Source: Pseudoruegeria sp. HB172150 (GTDB lineage: Bacteria; Pseudomonadota; Alphaproteobacteria; Rhodobacterales; Rhodobacteraceae). Taken from it: 64,000 bases of DNA. The position numbers and the translations under genes were made by a program. The stretch covers positions 186,001-250,000 of the forward strand of contig NZ_JAATNG010000006.1 of assembly GCF_013184805.1 (NCBI RefSeq), given 5' to 3'. Positions 37,708 through 46,563 of this stretch are shown in pieces (position 1 is the stretch's first letter; every line of letters begins with the position of its first letter). Under the pieces are notes generated by a model, which did not search any database, was not told where the DNA came from, and saw only the letters and a list, made by a program, of their open reading frames with translations.

Positions 37708-38175
37708 TTATCGTTCGAGACGCGACAATTCGTTGAGCAGGTCGAGCAGCGTCTCGACCTTCTCGCGGCCGAATTCAGCCTCCAGCTCCGTATAGATTCG
37801 GTTCGCATCGCTTGAATGCGTCGCGATCAGCGCTTTGCCCTTTTCGGTGATCGAAACCAGCGACTTACGTCCGTCACTCGGATGTGCCCGGCGGGCAGCC
37901 ATGCCCTTTTCTTCCAGCCCCTGCAGGATACGCGTCAGGCTGGGCATCAGCAGGCAGGCCTCGCGCGCGATTTCCGTGGCGTCTGTCGGCCCGATCTCGT
38001 CGAGCACGCGGAGAACGCGCCACTGGGCTTCGGTTACCTCGGCATCGGCGAGAACATGGCGAATCGGCTGCATGACGCGTTCTCGCGCGCGAAGAAGCGC
38101 AATGGGGAGCGAGCGGGCCGTCGTCGGCATTCCCATCCGGGACTTTTCACGTGAAGCAATGTTCATTGTACTCAT
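37708..38175 (-). CDS. hpaR: MarR-type repressor of the homoprotocatechuate operon
   Basis: 155 residues. The core SLPIALLRARERVM...VTEAQWRVLRVL...EACLLMPSLTRILQGLEEKGMAARR matches E. coli HpaR (SLTIALLQARE...LTEQQWRIVRIL). It is divergent from the hpaF-hpaH operon. The start is uncertain because several ATGs lie within the first 16 codons; 38175 is the outermost. It should repress the operon and be released by homoprotocatechuate or a related aromatic acid. Confidence 0.88.
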   Translation of the reverse strand: MSTMNIASREKSRMGMPTTARSLPIALLRARERVMQPIRHVLADAEVTEAQWRVLRVLDEIGPTDATEIAREACLLMPSLTRILQGLEEKGMAARRAHPSDGRKSLVSITEKGKALIATHSSDANRIYTELEAEFGREKVETLLDLLNELSRLER

Positions 38176-38278
38176 TTAACCTGGGAACGTTTTAACACTC
38201 CAAGCCATGCGGTGAAATCTGTCAAGCGAATATGGATTGACTCCGTCAATGGTTTTCTGTCAGATAAGACTGCAATGT

Positions 38279-38294
38279 AGTTAACAAGTTAACT
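38279..38294. promoter_or_regulatory. Putative HpaR operator
   Basis: AGTTAACAAGTTAACT is a palindrome with perfect 7-bp arms around AA. It lies 15 bases upstream of the hpaF start and just 5' of its ribosome site (GGGAGG), in the 134-base gap shared with hpaR. Binding by HpaR here would block hpaF transcription or leader clearance. Confidence 0.6.
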
Positions 38295-38309
38295 GTTCAG
38301 GGAGGAACA

Positions 38310-38705
38310 GTGCCGCATATTATCGTCGAGTACTCGGCCAATCTGGAGTCGCAAGCCGATGTTCCGGGGCTTTGCGACCGGCTGCGAATGACTGCGGCCG
38401 CACAGGAAATCTTTCCCTTAACCGGTGTCCGGGTACGTGCGATCCGGTGCGACATCTATTCGATTGCCGATGGCGATCCGGAGAACGGCTTTATCGACAT
38501 TTCCGTTCGCTTGCGGGAGGGGCGTCCGCTTGAGGCACGGAAGGTCGCCGCCGAGGCGATCTTTGAGGCCGCCAAGTCGCATCTGAAAGTGCTGACCGAC
38601 TCGCGACCCGTGATGCTTTCGCTGGAAATGCGGAACATCGATGCTGACCTGGCACCGAAGCTGAACACCGTCCGCGATTTCATCGAAAGGAAGAAAGATG
38701 GCTGA
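38310..38705 (+). CDS. hpaF: 5-carboxymethyl-2-hydroxymuconate isomerase
   Basis: 131-residue CHMI-type tautomerase that isomerises 5-carboxymethyl-2-hydroxymuconate in meta-cleavage of homoprotocatechuate. GTG start, with GGGAGGAACA just upstream. After removal of the initiator, Pro is the first residue (the catalytic N-terminal proline of the family), followed by HIIVEYSANLE. First gene of the operon; it overlaps hpaE by 8 bases. Confidence 0.9.
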   Translation: MPHIIVEYSANLESQADVPGLCDRLRMTAAAQEIFPLTGVRVRAIRCDIYSIADGDPENGFIDISVRLREGRPLEARKVAAEAIFEAAKSHLKVLTDSRPVMLSLEMRNIDADLAPKLNTVRDFIERKKDG

Positions 38706-40209
38706 GCTCCAGGACAACCTCGCCAAGCTGGACACCTATGTCACGCGGTTCCGCGAGACAGGTGTCTTGAACCTGATTGGCGGTAAATCGGTGCCGGCCG
38801 CGTCTGGTGCGACCTTCGAGAGCGTTTCGCCAGTTGATGATAGCCTGATTTGCCAAGTGTCGAAGGGAAGCGCGGAAGATATCGATGCCGCGGCCAAGGC
38901 GGCGAAGACGGCCTTCGCGGAATGGCGTGATTTCCCTCTGGCAGAACGCAAGAAGGTTCTGCACCGGATCGGCGACGGCATCGTTGCGCGCGCCGAGGAA
39001 ATCGCGTTCTGCGAATGCTGGGATACGGGTCAGGCCCTGCGTTTCATGTCGAAAGCGGCCCTGCGAGGCGCGGAGAATTTCCGGTTCTTCGCTGACCGTG
39101 CGCCTTCTGCCCGAGACGGCCAGACGTTGCCGTCGCCGACTCTGCTGAACGTGACGACCCGGTTGCCGATCGGGCCGGTCGGGGTGATTACCCCCTGGAA
39201 TACGCCGTTTATGCTGTCCACCTGGAAGATCGCGCCTGCATTGGCCGCTGGTTGCACTGTGGTGCATAAGCCGGCCGAGTTCTCGCCGGTCACCGCCCGG
39301 ATCCTTGCCGAGATTGCCCAAGATGCCGGGCTGCCGGATGGTGTCTGGAACCTGGTGAACGGCTTCGGGGAAGATGCCGGCAAGGCTCTGACCGAGCACC
39401 CGGATATCAAGGCCATCGCGTTTGTCGGCGAGTCGAAGACTGGTTCGATGATCATGAAACAGGGTGCGGATACGCTGAAGCGGGTGCATTTCGAGCTCGG
39501 CGGCAAGAACCCGGTGGTTGTGTTCGAGGATGCCGACCTTGATCGGGCGCTCGATGCGGCGATTTTCATGATTTATTCGCTGAACGGCGAGCGCTGCACC
39601 TCGTCGTCACGGCTGCTGGTGCAGTCTTCCATCGCTAAAGAATTCAAGGAGAAGCTGATCGAGCGGGTGAACCGGATCAGGATCGGCCACCCGCTGGATC
39701 CCGCGACAGAAATCGGGCCGTTGATCCACAAGGTTCACCTGGACAAGGTCACGAGCTACTTCGACGTTGCAAAGGCTGACGGTGCAACCATCGCGGCGGG
39801 TGGGGAACGGGCGGGCGACACCGGGTGTTACGTGAAGCCGACGCTTTTCACCGATGCGACGCCCGCCATGCGTATTGCACAGGAGGAGATCTTTGGCCCG
39901 GTCCTGACAGTGATCGAGTTCGACACCGAGGAACAGGCACTGGAGATCGCCAACGGCGTCGACTACGGACTGACCGGCTATGTCTGGACCAACGACCTGA
40001 CCCGTGCATTGCGCTTTACCGATAAGCTCGAAGCCGGGATGATCTGGGTGAATTCCGAGAACGTGCGCCATCTGCCCACGCCCTTCGGCGGCGTGAAGGC
40101 CAGTGGCATAGGGCGCGACGGCGGCGACTGGAGTTTCGAATTCTACATGGAGCAAAAGCACATCGGCTTTGCGCTGGGTCAGCACAAGATCCCGCGGCTG
40201 GGTGCATGA
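38698..40209 (+). CDS. hpaE: 5-carboxymethyl-2-hydroxymuconate semialdehyde dehydrogenase
   Basis: 503-residue NAD-dependent aldehyde dehydrogenase. Catalytic Cys300 (NGERCTSSSR) and general base Glu266 (HFELGGKNP) are in place, together with the NAD motif FVGESKTG. It oxidises the ring-opened semialdehyde. It overlaps hpaF and is followed after 45 bases by hpaD. Confidence 0.93.
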   Translation: MAELQDNLAKLDTYVTRFRETGVLNLIGGKSVPAASGATFESVSPVDDSLICQVSKGSAEDIDAAAKAAKTAFAEWRDFPLAERKKVLHRIGDGIVARAEEIAFCECWDTGQALRFMSKAALRGAENFRFFADRAPSARDGQTLPSPTLLNVTTRLPIGPVGVITPWNTPFMLSTWKIAPALAAGCTVVHKPAEFSPVTARILAEIAQDAGLPDGVWNLVNGFGEDAGKALTEHPDIKAIAFVGESKTGSMIMKQGADTLKRVHFELGGKNPVVVFEDADLDRALDAAIFMIYSLNGERCTSSSRLLVQSSIAKEFKEKLIERVNRIRIGHPLDPATEIGPLIHKVHLDKVTSYFDVAKADGATIAAGGERAGDTGCYVKPTLFTDATPAMRIAQEEIFGPVLTVIEFDTEEQALEIANGVDYGLTGYVWTNDLTRALRFTDKLEAGMIWVNSENVRHLPTPFGGVKASGIGRDGGDWSFEFYMEQKHIGFALGQHKIPRLGA

Positions 40210-40254
40210 TCGGAGATCAGAGAAGCGCGCGAACGGTTTTCTGAGGAGGAAGAA

Positions 40255-41109
40255 ATGGGAGAGATCGTTCTGGCGGCAAAGATGACCCATGTGCCGACGA
40301 TGATCATGTCGGAGCAGGAGGGTCCGGTCGCGGGTAAGCGACAGACGGCGATCGACGGTCACATGGAGATCGCTCGCCGGGCAAAGGCGTTGGGCGCCGA
40401 TACGGCTGTGATCTGCGATACGCACTGGGTGGTGAACGCGGGCTATCATGTGAATGCCAACGATCATTTCGAAGGGCTTTTCACCTCGAACGAGTTCCCG
40501 CAATTCATCCAGAACCTGCCATATAGATACGAGGGTAACCCGGCTTTGGGCGACGCAATTGCAGAGAAGGCGCAGGCGAAGGATGTCTACACGCTGTCGC
40601 ATCATCTCGGATCGCTGGAACTTGAATACGGCACTCTGGTTCCGATGCGGTTCATGAGCCGCGAGCACGAGATGAAGGTGGTATCCGTTGCCGCCTGGTG
40701 CACGGTTCACAGCTACGAAAGCTCCCGCAAGCTGGGCGAGGCGATCCGCGAGGCAGTGGAGGAGAGCGACTCGAAGGTGCTGCTGGTGGCTTCCGGCTCG
40801 CTGTCGCACCGGATCTGGCCGAACGACGAATACGCGGCGAACAACGGCACCTTTACGATCTCGAAGGAGTTCAACCGGCAGGTAGACCTTCACGTGCTGG
40901 AACTGTGGAAACGCGGTGAATGGGATACGTTTCTGAAGATGCTGCCTGAATATGCGGATTACTGCTGCGGCGAGGGATCGATGCATGACACGGTGATGCT
41001 GCTGGGCGCTCTCGGCTGGGACGGTTACACCGGCAAGGGAGAGGTCGTGACCGAGTACTTCCCGTCATCCGGCACCGGCCAGACCAACGTAATCCTTCCC
41101 GTACAATGA
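40255..41109 (+). CDS. hpaD: 3,4-dihydroxyphenylacetate 2,3-dioxygenase, LigB type
   Basis: 284 residues, very similar in layout to E. coli HpaD, a class III extradiol dioxygenase. Visible motifs: AAKMTHVPTMIMSE with an early His ligand (His12), CDTHWVVNAGYHVN, LEYGTLVPMRFM, and EYADYCCGEGSMHDTVMLLGALGWD. It cleaves homoprotocatechuate to the muconate semialdehyde that HpaE oxidises. GAGGAGGAAG precedes the ATG. The next gene encodes an unrelated enzyme predicted to do the same reaction. Confidence 0.92.
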   Translation: MGEIVLAAKMTHVPTMIMSEQEGPVAGKRQTAIDGHMEIARRAKALGADTAVICDTHWVVNAGYHVNANDHFEGLFTSNEFPQFIQNLPYRYEGNPALGDAIAEKAQAKDVYTLSHHLGSLELEYGTLVPMRFMSREHEMKVVSVAAWCTVHSYESSRKLGEAIREAVEESDSKVLLVASGSLSHRIWPNDEYAANNGTFTISKEFNRQVDLHVLELWKRGEWDTFLKMLPEYADYCCGEGSMHDTVMLLGALGWDGYTGKGEVVTEYFPSSGTGQTNVILPVQ

Positions 41110-41142
41110 CCTGTCCCGCAATCTGGGCAATGGAGAGCTGAT

Positions 41143-42123
41143 ATGCCGGTACCCGAACCGAACCTGTACCCGCCCTTCAACATCGTGCGCCTGAGCCACG
41201 TGGAACTGGTCGTTTCCGACCTGACGAAGTCGCGCGCCTTCTATGTAGACACACTGGGCCTGCAGGTGACCGACGAGGACAGCGAGACGATTTACCTGCG
41301 CGCGATGGAGGAGCGGGGGCACCATTGCATCGTGCTGCGGAAGGGCGAGACGCCCTGCGCGCGCGACCTTGGATTCAAGCTGTTCGACGAGGAAAGCCTG
41401 GAGAAGGCGGAAGCATTCTTTCGCGGCAAGGACCTGCCGGTGGACTGGGTGGAGCGGCCGTATCAGTCGAAAACCTTCCGGACGCGCGACCCGCATGGCG
41501 TGCCATTGGAGTTCTACGTGAAGATGGACCGGCTGCCGCCGATCCATCAGCAGTACAAACTCTATAAGGGCGTGAAACCGCTCAGGATCGACCATTTCAA
41601 CTGCTTCTCTCCGAATGTCGACGAGAGTGTTGCCTTCTACAATGAACTTGGTTTCCGGGTGACGGAGTATACGGAGGACGAGGAGACTGGGCATCTCTGG
41701 GCGGCGTGGTGCCACCGGAAAGGCGGCGTGCACGATATGGCCTTCACCAATGGGCTGGGGCCGCGCCTGCATCACACCGCGTTCTGGGTGCCGACACCGC
41801 TGAACATCATTGATCTGCTGGACCTGATGGCGACGACCGGCTGGGTGTCGAACATCGAACGCGGGCCGGGGCGGCACGGGATTTCGAACGCGTTTTTCCT
41901 GTATGTGCGGGACCCGGACGGGCACCGTATCGAAATCTACTGCTCGGATTACCAGACCGTTGACCCGGACCTGGAACCGATCAAGTGGGACCTGAAGGAT
42001 CCGCAGCGGCAGACGCTGTGGGGCGCGCCGGCGCCGCGATCCTGGTTCGAGGAGGGCAGCCTGTTCGAGGGGGCAGAAACTCGGGCGTCGCTGATGAGGG
42101 CCCAACCGATCGTTGCGCCTTAA
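41143..42123 (+). CDS. Second 3,4-dihydroxyphenylacetate 2,3-dioxygenase, vicinal-oxygen-chelate type
   Basis: 326 residues of the VOC (type I extradiol) fold, closely resembling the Fe(II) or Mn(II) homoprotocatechuate dioxygenases of Brevibacterium and Arthrobacter. Metal ligands can be placed: His151 (IDHFN), His211 (LHHTAF) and Glu264 (RIEIY). The acid-base His197 (VHDMAF) and Tyr254 (FFLYVRDPDG) are also there. It sits 33 bases after hpaD in the same operon with its own GGAGAG site. Both proteins look intact, so the pair is redundant or handles different substrates. Confidence 0.88.
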   Translation: MPVPEPNLYPPFNIVRLSHVELVVSDLTKSRAFYVDTLGLQVTDEDSETIYLRAMEERGHHCIVLRKGETPCARDLGFKLFDEESLEKAEAFFRGKDLPVDWVERPYQSKTFRTRDPHGVPLEFYVKMDRLPPIHQQYKLYKGVKPLRIDHFNCFSPNVDESVAFYNELGFRVTEYTEDEETGHLWAAWCHRKGGVHDMAFTNGLGPRLHHTAFWVPTPLNIIDLLDLMATTGWVSNIERGPGRHGISNAFFLYVRDPDGHRIEIYCSDYQTVDPDLEPIKWDLKDPQRQTLWGAPAPRSWFEEGSLFEGAETRASLMRAQPIVAP

Positions 42124-42128
42124 GGGTG

Positions 42129-42177
42129 CGCCGGAGACTTTCTTGCCTCCGGCGGGGATATTTGTAACCAGAAGAAG
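42129..42177. repeat. Dispersed Rhodobacteraceae-type hairpin element, copy 2
   Basis: GCCGGAG (42130-42136) and CTCCGGC (42147-42153) form a 7-bp stem with a 10-base loop. They are followed by the core at 42155-42177 (GGGATATTT, then GTA, then ACCAGAAGAAG). The core matches copy 1 at 29563-29585 in 20 of 23 bases. Here it lies inside the hpa operon, just upstream of hpaG. Confidence 0.7.
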
Positions 42178-42189
42178 CAGGGGATCGGG

Positions 42190-43044
42190 ATGAGATTTGC
42201 GACGGTCGAGGCCGGCGGGGAACGGCACTACGGTGGTGTGACGGGTGCGGGGTTTGCGGCGGTGGACGACCTGTTCCCCGACTGGCGGACCTTGCGGGAT
42301 GTGGTGGAGGCAGGCGGGTTCGAGCGGCTGGCCGAGGAGGCGGAGGCGCGGGGCGAGACGCATGCGCTGAGTGAAGTCACTTTCCTGCCGCCGGTCCCGG
42401 ACCCGGAGAAGATCATCTGCGTCGGCGTGAACTTTCCCGACCGCAATGCCGAGTACAAGGACGGCCAGGAAGCGCCGCCCAACATGTCGCTGTTTCCGCG
42501 CTTTCCGCGTTCCTTCACCGGGCACGGGCAGCCGCTGATCCGGCCGCCCGAAAGCGAGATGCTGGATTACGAGGGCGAGATCGCCATCGTGATCGGCCGT
42601 GGCGGACGGCGAATCCCGGAGGCAGAGGCCTGGGACCGTATCGGCGCGGTTACGCTCTGCAATGAGGGAACGATCCGCGACTGGGTGCGGCATGCGAAGT
42701 TCAACGTGACGCAGGGCAAGAACTGGGACCGGTCCGGCGCGATGGGTCCCTGGCTGGTACCGTTCACGGGGCGCGGGATGCTGGACGATGTGGAAATCAC
42801 TACGAAGGTGAACGGCGAGTTGCGCCAGCAGGACCGGACCAGTCGCATGTTGTTCCCGATCCCGCGGCAGATCGCTTACATCTCCACCTTCACCACGCTG
42901 GTGCCGGGCGACATCATCGTCACCGGCACGCCCACAGGAGCGGGCGCGCGGTTCGATCCGCCAAAATTCCTCAAGCCGGGGGACGAGATCGAGGTATCGG
43001 TCGATGGCATCGGTGCGCTGGTCAACGGGGTGGCGGACGAATGA
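42190..43044 (+). CDS. hpaG: Fumarylacetoacetate-hydrolase-fold decarboxylase of the homoprotocatechuate path
   Basis: 284 residues, FAH fold. Metal ligands Glu128 and Glu130 are in LDYEGEIAIVIG; the third, usually Asp in NDxxxRD, reads NE (CNEGTIRDW), a conservative change to Glu159. In this operon the expected role is decarboxylation and isomerisation of 5-oxo-pent-3-ene-1,2,5-tricarboxylate (HpaG). It overlaps hpaH by 4 bases. On sequence alone it could also be another FAH-family hydrolase. Confidence 0.82.
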   Translation: MRFATVEAGGERHYGGVTGAGFAAVDDLFPDWRTLRDVVEAGGFERLAEEAEARGETHALSEVTFLPPVPDPEKIICVGVNFPDRNAEYKDGQEAPPNMSLFPRFPRSFTGHGQPLIRPPESEMLDYEGEIAIVIGRGGRRIPEAEAWDRIGAVTLCNEGTIRDWVRHAKFNVTQGKNWDRSGAMGPWLVPFTGRGMLDDVEITTKVNGELRQQDRTSRMLFPIPRQIAYISTFTTLVPGDIIVTGTPTGAGARFDPPKFLKPGDEIEVSVDGIGALVNGVADE

Positions 43045-43838
43045 CACCCGGAGAGGTGGCGGCTGCCGGGGCGGCCCTGTTCGAGGCGGAAAACTCGCGG
43101 CGCCAGATCGGTTTGCTGACGCTGGTGCATCCGGAGATGGACATGGCGGATGCCTATGCGGTGCAGGCCGATTTCTGCGCGCGGAAAATGGCGGCGGGCG
43201 CGAAACCCATCGGCTGGAAGATCGGCCTGACGTCAAAGGCGATGCAGGCGGCGCTGCAGATCGACATTCCCGACAGTGGAATCCTGTTCGACGACATGGT
43301 GTTTGAGACCGGAAGCACCGTTCCGGCGGGCCGGTTCATCGAGCCGCGGATTGAGGCGGAGATCGCCTTCGTGATGAAGGCCGATGTGCCCGGTGACGCG
43401 ACGCGCGCGCAGGTGCTGGCGGCAACGGACTTCGTCGCGCCGAGCCTGGAGATCCTCGACACGCGCATCCGTCGCCGCGATCCGGAGACGGGGCAGGCGC
43501 GGAAGATCTGTGACACGATTTCGGACAATGCGGCGAATGCCGGCATCGTACTAGGCGCGGCGCGGCACGATCCCGGTGCGCTGAACCTGCGCTGGGTCGG
43601 TGCCATCGTTGCGCGGAACGACGCGGTGGAGGAAACCGGCCTGGGCGCGGGTGTGCTGAGCGATCCAGTCGAGGGAATCGTCTGGTTGGCCCGGCGCCTC
43701 GCCGAGTACGGGCAGCGGATCGAGGCCGGGCAAGTGGTGCTGTCCGGCAGTTTCATCCGGCCTATCGAAGCGCCCGCCGGCAGTCGGATCGATGCCGATT
43801 TCGGCAGCTTCGGCGGAGTTTCGATCTCTTTCGCCTGA
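43041..43838 (+). CDS. hpaH: 2-oxo-hept-4-ene-1,7-dioate hydratase
   Basis: 265 residues of the hydratase/decarboxylase branch of the FAH superfamily. GWKIGLTSKAMQAALQID, the metal-site IEPRIEAEIAFVM and IRPIEAPAGSRIDADFGSFGGVS match HpaH. It hydrates the diene acid before aldol cleavage. The aldolase gene hpaI and the hydroxylase genes hpaBC are not in this window, so the pathway must be completed elsewhere. Confidence 0.9.
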   Translation: MTPGEVAAAGAALFEAENSRRQIGLLTLVHPEMDMADAYAVQADFCARKMAAGAKPIGWKIGLTSKAMQAALQIDIPDSGILFDDMVFETGSTVPAGRFIEPRIEAEIAFVMKADVPGDATRAQVLAATDFVAPSLEILDTRIRRRDPETGQARKICDTISDNAANAGIVLGAARHDPGALNLRWVGAIVARNDAVEETGLGAGVLSDPVEGIVWLARRLAEYGQRIEAGQVVLSGSFIRPIEAPAGSRIDADFGSFGGVSISFA

Positions 43839-43902
43839 CCCGTGGACAGGCACCGCGGCTGCGCCTAGGCTCTTTCCGCAAACCGCGCGGACTGGGGGAG
43901 CC

Positions 43903-44511
43903 ATGCCGAGGGTGATCGTCTATTACGCCCATCCGGGGCACCGGCATTCGCAATCCAACGCGGCGATGTGGAAGCGTGCCGGGCAGGTCGAGGGAATCAC
44001 TCTGGTCGATCTCTACGCGGAGTATCCCCGGTTCCACATCAATATCGCGAAAGAGCAGGACCGGCTGCTTTCGCATGATGTCTATGTCTTCCAGTTCCCG
44101 TTGTTCTGGTACTCGACACCGTCGCTGCTGAAGGAATGGCAGGATCTGGTGCTGGAGCATGGTTTTGCCTATGGCAAGGACGGCACGGCACTGGCGGGCA
44201 AGGCGATGCAGGTGGCCGTTACGGCAGCGGGGCCCGAGGATGCCTACGCACCGACGGGATACAACCGTTATCCGTTACGCGATTTCCTTCGACCCCTGGA
44301 GCAGACGGCGCGGCTTTGCTGTATAACTTTTCTTACGCCTTATGCGCTTCATGGGTCTCTCAAGGCTCACAATAAGGCACATATCGAACATCACATCGCG
44401 CAGTATTCCAATCTGCTGGAAGGATTGCGGGACGGACGCGTGCCGTTGAAGGAGGCGGCGCCCGGCACGTTGTTGGCGCCCGATACGCTGGCCGGTATGC
44501 AAGGGGTCTGA
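43903..44511 (+). CDS. NAD(P)H-dependent flavoprotein, KefF-like
   Basis: 202-residue flavodoxin-fold quinone reductase. FMN motifs YYAHPGHRHSQSN (near residue 6) and FQFPLFWYSTPSLLKEWQD are typical of KefF/MdaB/NQO2-type proteins. The ATG at 43903 follows GGGGGAG. The next gene, 3 bases away, is a KefC-like antiporter. In E. coli KefF binds KefC and is needed for glutathione-adduct-gated K+ efflux, so the pairing supports that role here. Confidence 0.88.
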   Translation: MPRVIVYYAHPGHRHSQSNAAMWKRAGQVEGITLVDLYAEYPRFHINIAKEQDRLLSHDVYVFQFPLFWYSTPSLLKEWQDLVLEHGFAYGKDGTALAGKAMQVAVTAAGPEDAYAPTGYNRYPLRDFLRPLEQTARLCCITFLTPYALHGSLKAHNKAHIEHHIAQYSNLLEGLRDGRVPLKEAAPGTLLAPDTLAGMQGV

Positions 44512-44514
44512 GTC

Positions 44515-46530
44515 ATGGATTTCCTGTCTCTCGCCTTCCTGTTTCTGATCGCCGGTGTCGTTGCGGTCCCGATCGCAACGCGTTTTGGCCTCGGTTCGGT
44601 CCTCGGCTTCCTGATCGCGGGGATCGCGCTGGGCCCGGTGCTGGCGGCGTTCCGGGTCGATGTCGTGTCGTTGCAGCACTTCGCTGAATTCGGCGTGGTG
44701 ATGATGCTGTTCCTGGTCGGGCTGGAACTGGAGCCAAAGCTGCTTTGGCGGATGAAGACCCGGCTACTGGGCCTTGGCGGTCTTCAGGTCGGTCTGACGG
44801 CGCTGGCGGTGATGGCTGCGGGCATCGCGCTGGGGCTTTACTGGACGATTGCTCTGGCTCTGGGGCTGGTCTTTGCGCTCAGTTCCACAGCGATCGTGTT
44901 GCAGACCCTGAACGAGAAGGGGCTGATGCGATCGGACGGCGGGCAGGCGGGCTTTTCGGTGCTTCTGTTCCAGGACATCGCAGTGATCCCGATGCTGGCG
45001 CTTATCCCGCTGCTCGCGATGCCGGAGCTTATGGACCACGCCACGGCGGTCGCCGTTCCGAATGCGGCGCACGGAGCGGAAGTATCGGTGCCAGTGGAGG
45101 ACGGACACGGTGTGGAAGCATCTGGCGATCATGCGCCGGAAGGGCCCGGCTGGATCGAGACGATACCCGGCTGGCAGCGCGCCCTGATCACTGTGGCGGC
45201 GATTGCGGCGGTGATCCTCGGCGGTTCGATGCTGACGCGTCCGCTGTTCCGCTTCGTCGCGGTGGCGCAGATGCGTGAGCTGTTCACCGCGACGGCGCTG
45301 CTGATGGTGGTCGGCATCGCGCTATTGATGAACCATGTCGGCCTGTCGCCGGCGCTCGGGACCTTCCTTGCGGGTGTGGTTCTGGCCAACAGCGAGTACC
45401 GGCACGAACTGGAGTCCGATATCGATCCGTTCCGGGGCATGCTCCTTGGCCTGTTCTTCATGACTGTTGGGGCAGGGATCGACTTCCTGCTGCTTTGGGA
45501 GGATCTGTGGATGATCGTCAGTCTCACCCTGGGGCTGATGGTCCTTAAGGCAGGGATCCTCTACGGCCTCGGCCTGATATTCCGGGTGCGCGGTGCAGAC
45601 AGATGGCTGCTTTCGATGGGGCTGGCGCAGGCGGGCGAGTTCGGCTTCGTCCTGCTCAGCTTCACCACCGCCAGCCATGTCATCCCGCAAAGCGTGGCGG
45701 ATGTAGCGCTGCTGGTGGTCGCGCTGTCAATGCTGCTGACGCCGGCCTTGTTCATCCTTTACGACCGGGTCGTGGCGCCCCGCTTCTCACTCGCTCAGGC
45801 GGACGAACCCGACCAGATCGACGAGGAAGCACCGATCATCATCGCCGGTCACGGCAGGTTCGGCGGAATCGTAAACAGGATGCTGCTTGGCGCCGGGTAC
45901 CGGACCGTTGTGCTGGACCATAATTCGGCGCAACTCCGCATGATGCGAGCCTTCAATTTCAAGGTGTTCTTCGGGGATGCGTCGCGCCCCGACCTGCTGC
46001 ACGCCGCCGGAATCGAGAACGCCAAGCTGCTGGTCGTGGCCATCGACGACCGGCAACAAACCAACGAGATCGTGCACCACGTGATTCAGAACTACCAGCA
46101 TGTTCATGTGATTGCCCGTGCCCGGAGCCGTGATCACGTCTACGAGTTATGGGCCGCAGGCTGTCGCGATGTTATCCGCGAGACGTTCGACAGCGGTGTG
46201 CGCGCCGGTCGTTCAGCTTTTGAGGCGATGGGCATGCACCCCTTCGAAGCAGAGCGTATGGCGCAGGGATTTGTCGACCACGATCGGCGGGTTATCCGCG
46301 AATTGGCGGATCTCTACCGCAATGACATTCCGATACACGAGAACGAACCCTACATCCGCCGGTCGCTGGAACTGCGAGAAGAGACCGACGGAGCGATGCT
46401 GAGCGGGCGCGGCGCCTATTCCGTACAGTTCGACAAGGCGTGGTCGCCGCCGGTCGGCCGAGACGAGGGCGAGGAGGCCGACGAACAATGCCGTCGCGAT
46501 GCCGAGGCGCGCGGTGCCGAGGATGCTTGA
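44515..46530 (+). CDS. KefB/KefC-like potassium:proton antiporter (CPA2) with TrkA-N domain
   Basis: 671 residues. About twelve membrane helices (residues 1-425), including the CPA2 ion-path motif LLFQDIAVIP. A C-terminal Rossmann RCK/TrkA-N domain follows, with IIIAGHGRFGGIVNRM (glycine motif about residue 443) and an acidic end. Between helices there is an unusual loop of about 45 residues rich in His, Glu, Asp and Pro (around 175-220). It sits directly after the KefF-like gene and before trkH, so this is a potassium balance cluster. The two genes are tightly spaced. Confidence 0.88.
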   Translation: MDFLSLAFLFLIAGVVAVPIATRFGLGSVLGFLIAGIALGPVLAAFRVDVVSLQHFAEFGVVMMLFLVGLELEPKLLWRMKTRLLGLGGLQVGLTALAVMAAGIALGLYWTIALALGLVFALSSTAIVLQTLNEKGLMRSDGGQAGFSVLLFQDIAVIPMLALIPLLAMPELMDHATAVAVPNAAHGAEVSVPVEDGHGVEASGDHAPEGPGWIETIPGWQRALITVAAIAAVILGGSMLTRPLFRFVAVAQMRELFTATALLMVVGIALLMNHVGLSPALGTFLAGVVLANSEYRHELESDIDPFRGMLLGLFFMTVGAGIDFLLLWEDLWMIVSLTLGLMVLKAGILYGLGLIFRVRGADRWLLSMGLAQAGEFGFVLLSFTTASHVIPQSVADVALLVVALSMLLTPALFILYDRVVAPRFSLAQADEPDQIDEEAPIIIAGHGRFGGIVNRMLLGAGYRTVVLDHNSAQLRMMRAFNFKVFFGDASRPDLLHAAGIENAKLLVVAIDDRQQTNEIVHHVIQNYQHVHVIARARSRDHVYELWAAGCRDVIRETFDSGVRAGRSAFEAMGMHPFEAERMAQGFVDHDRRVIRELADLYRNDIPIHENEPYIRRSLELREETDGAMLSGRGAYSVQFDKAWSPPVGRDEGEEADEQCRRDAEARGAEDA

Positions 46531-46563
46531 CAGTCTCCGAGCGGGCGGACAAGCCTCGCCTTC

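Noticed and set aside
41065-43236. Minus-strand open frame across the hpa genes
   Set aside because: It lies antisense to three clear enzymes and has no recognisable domain.
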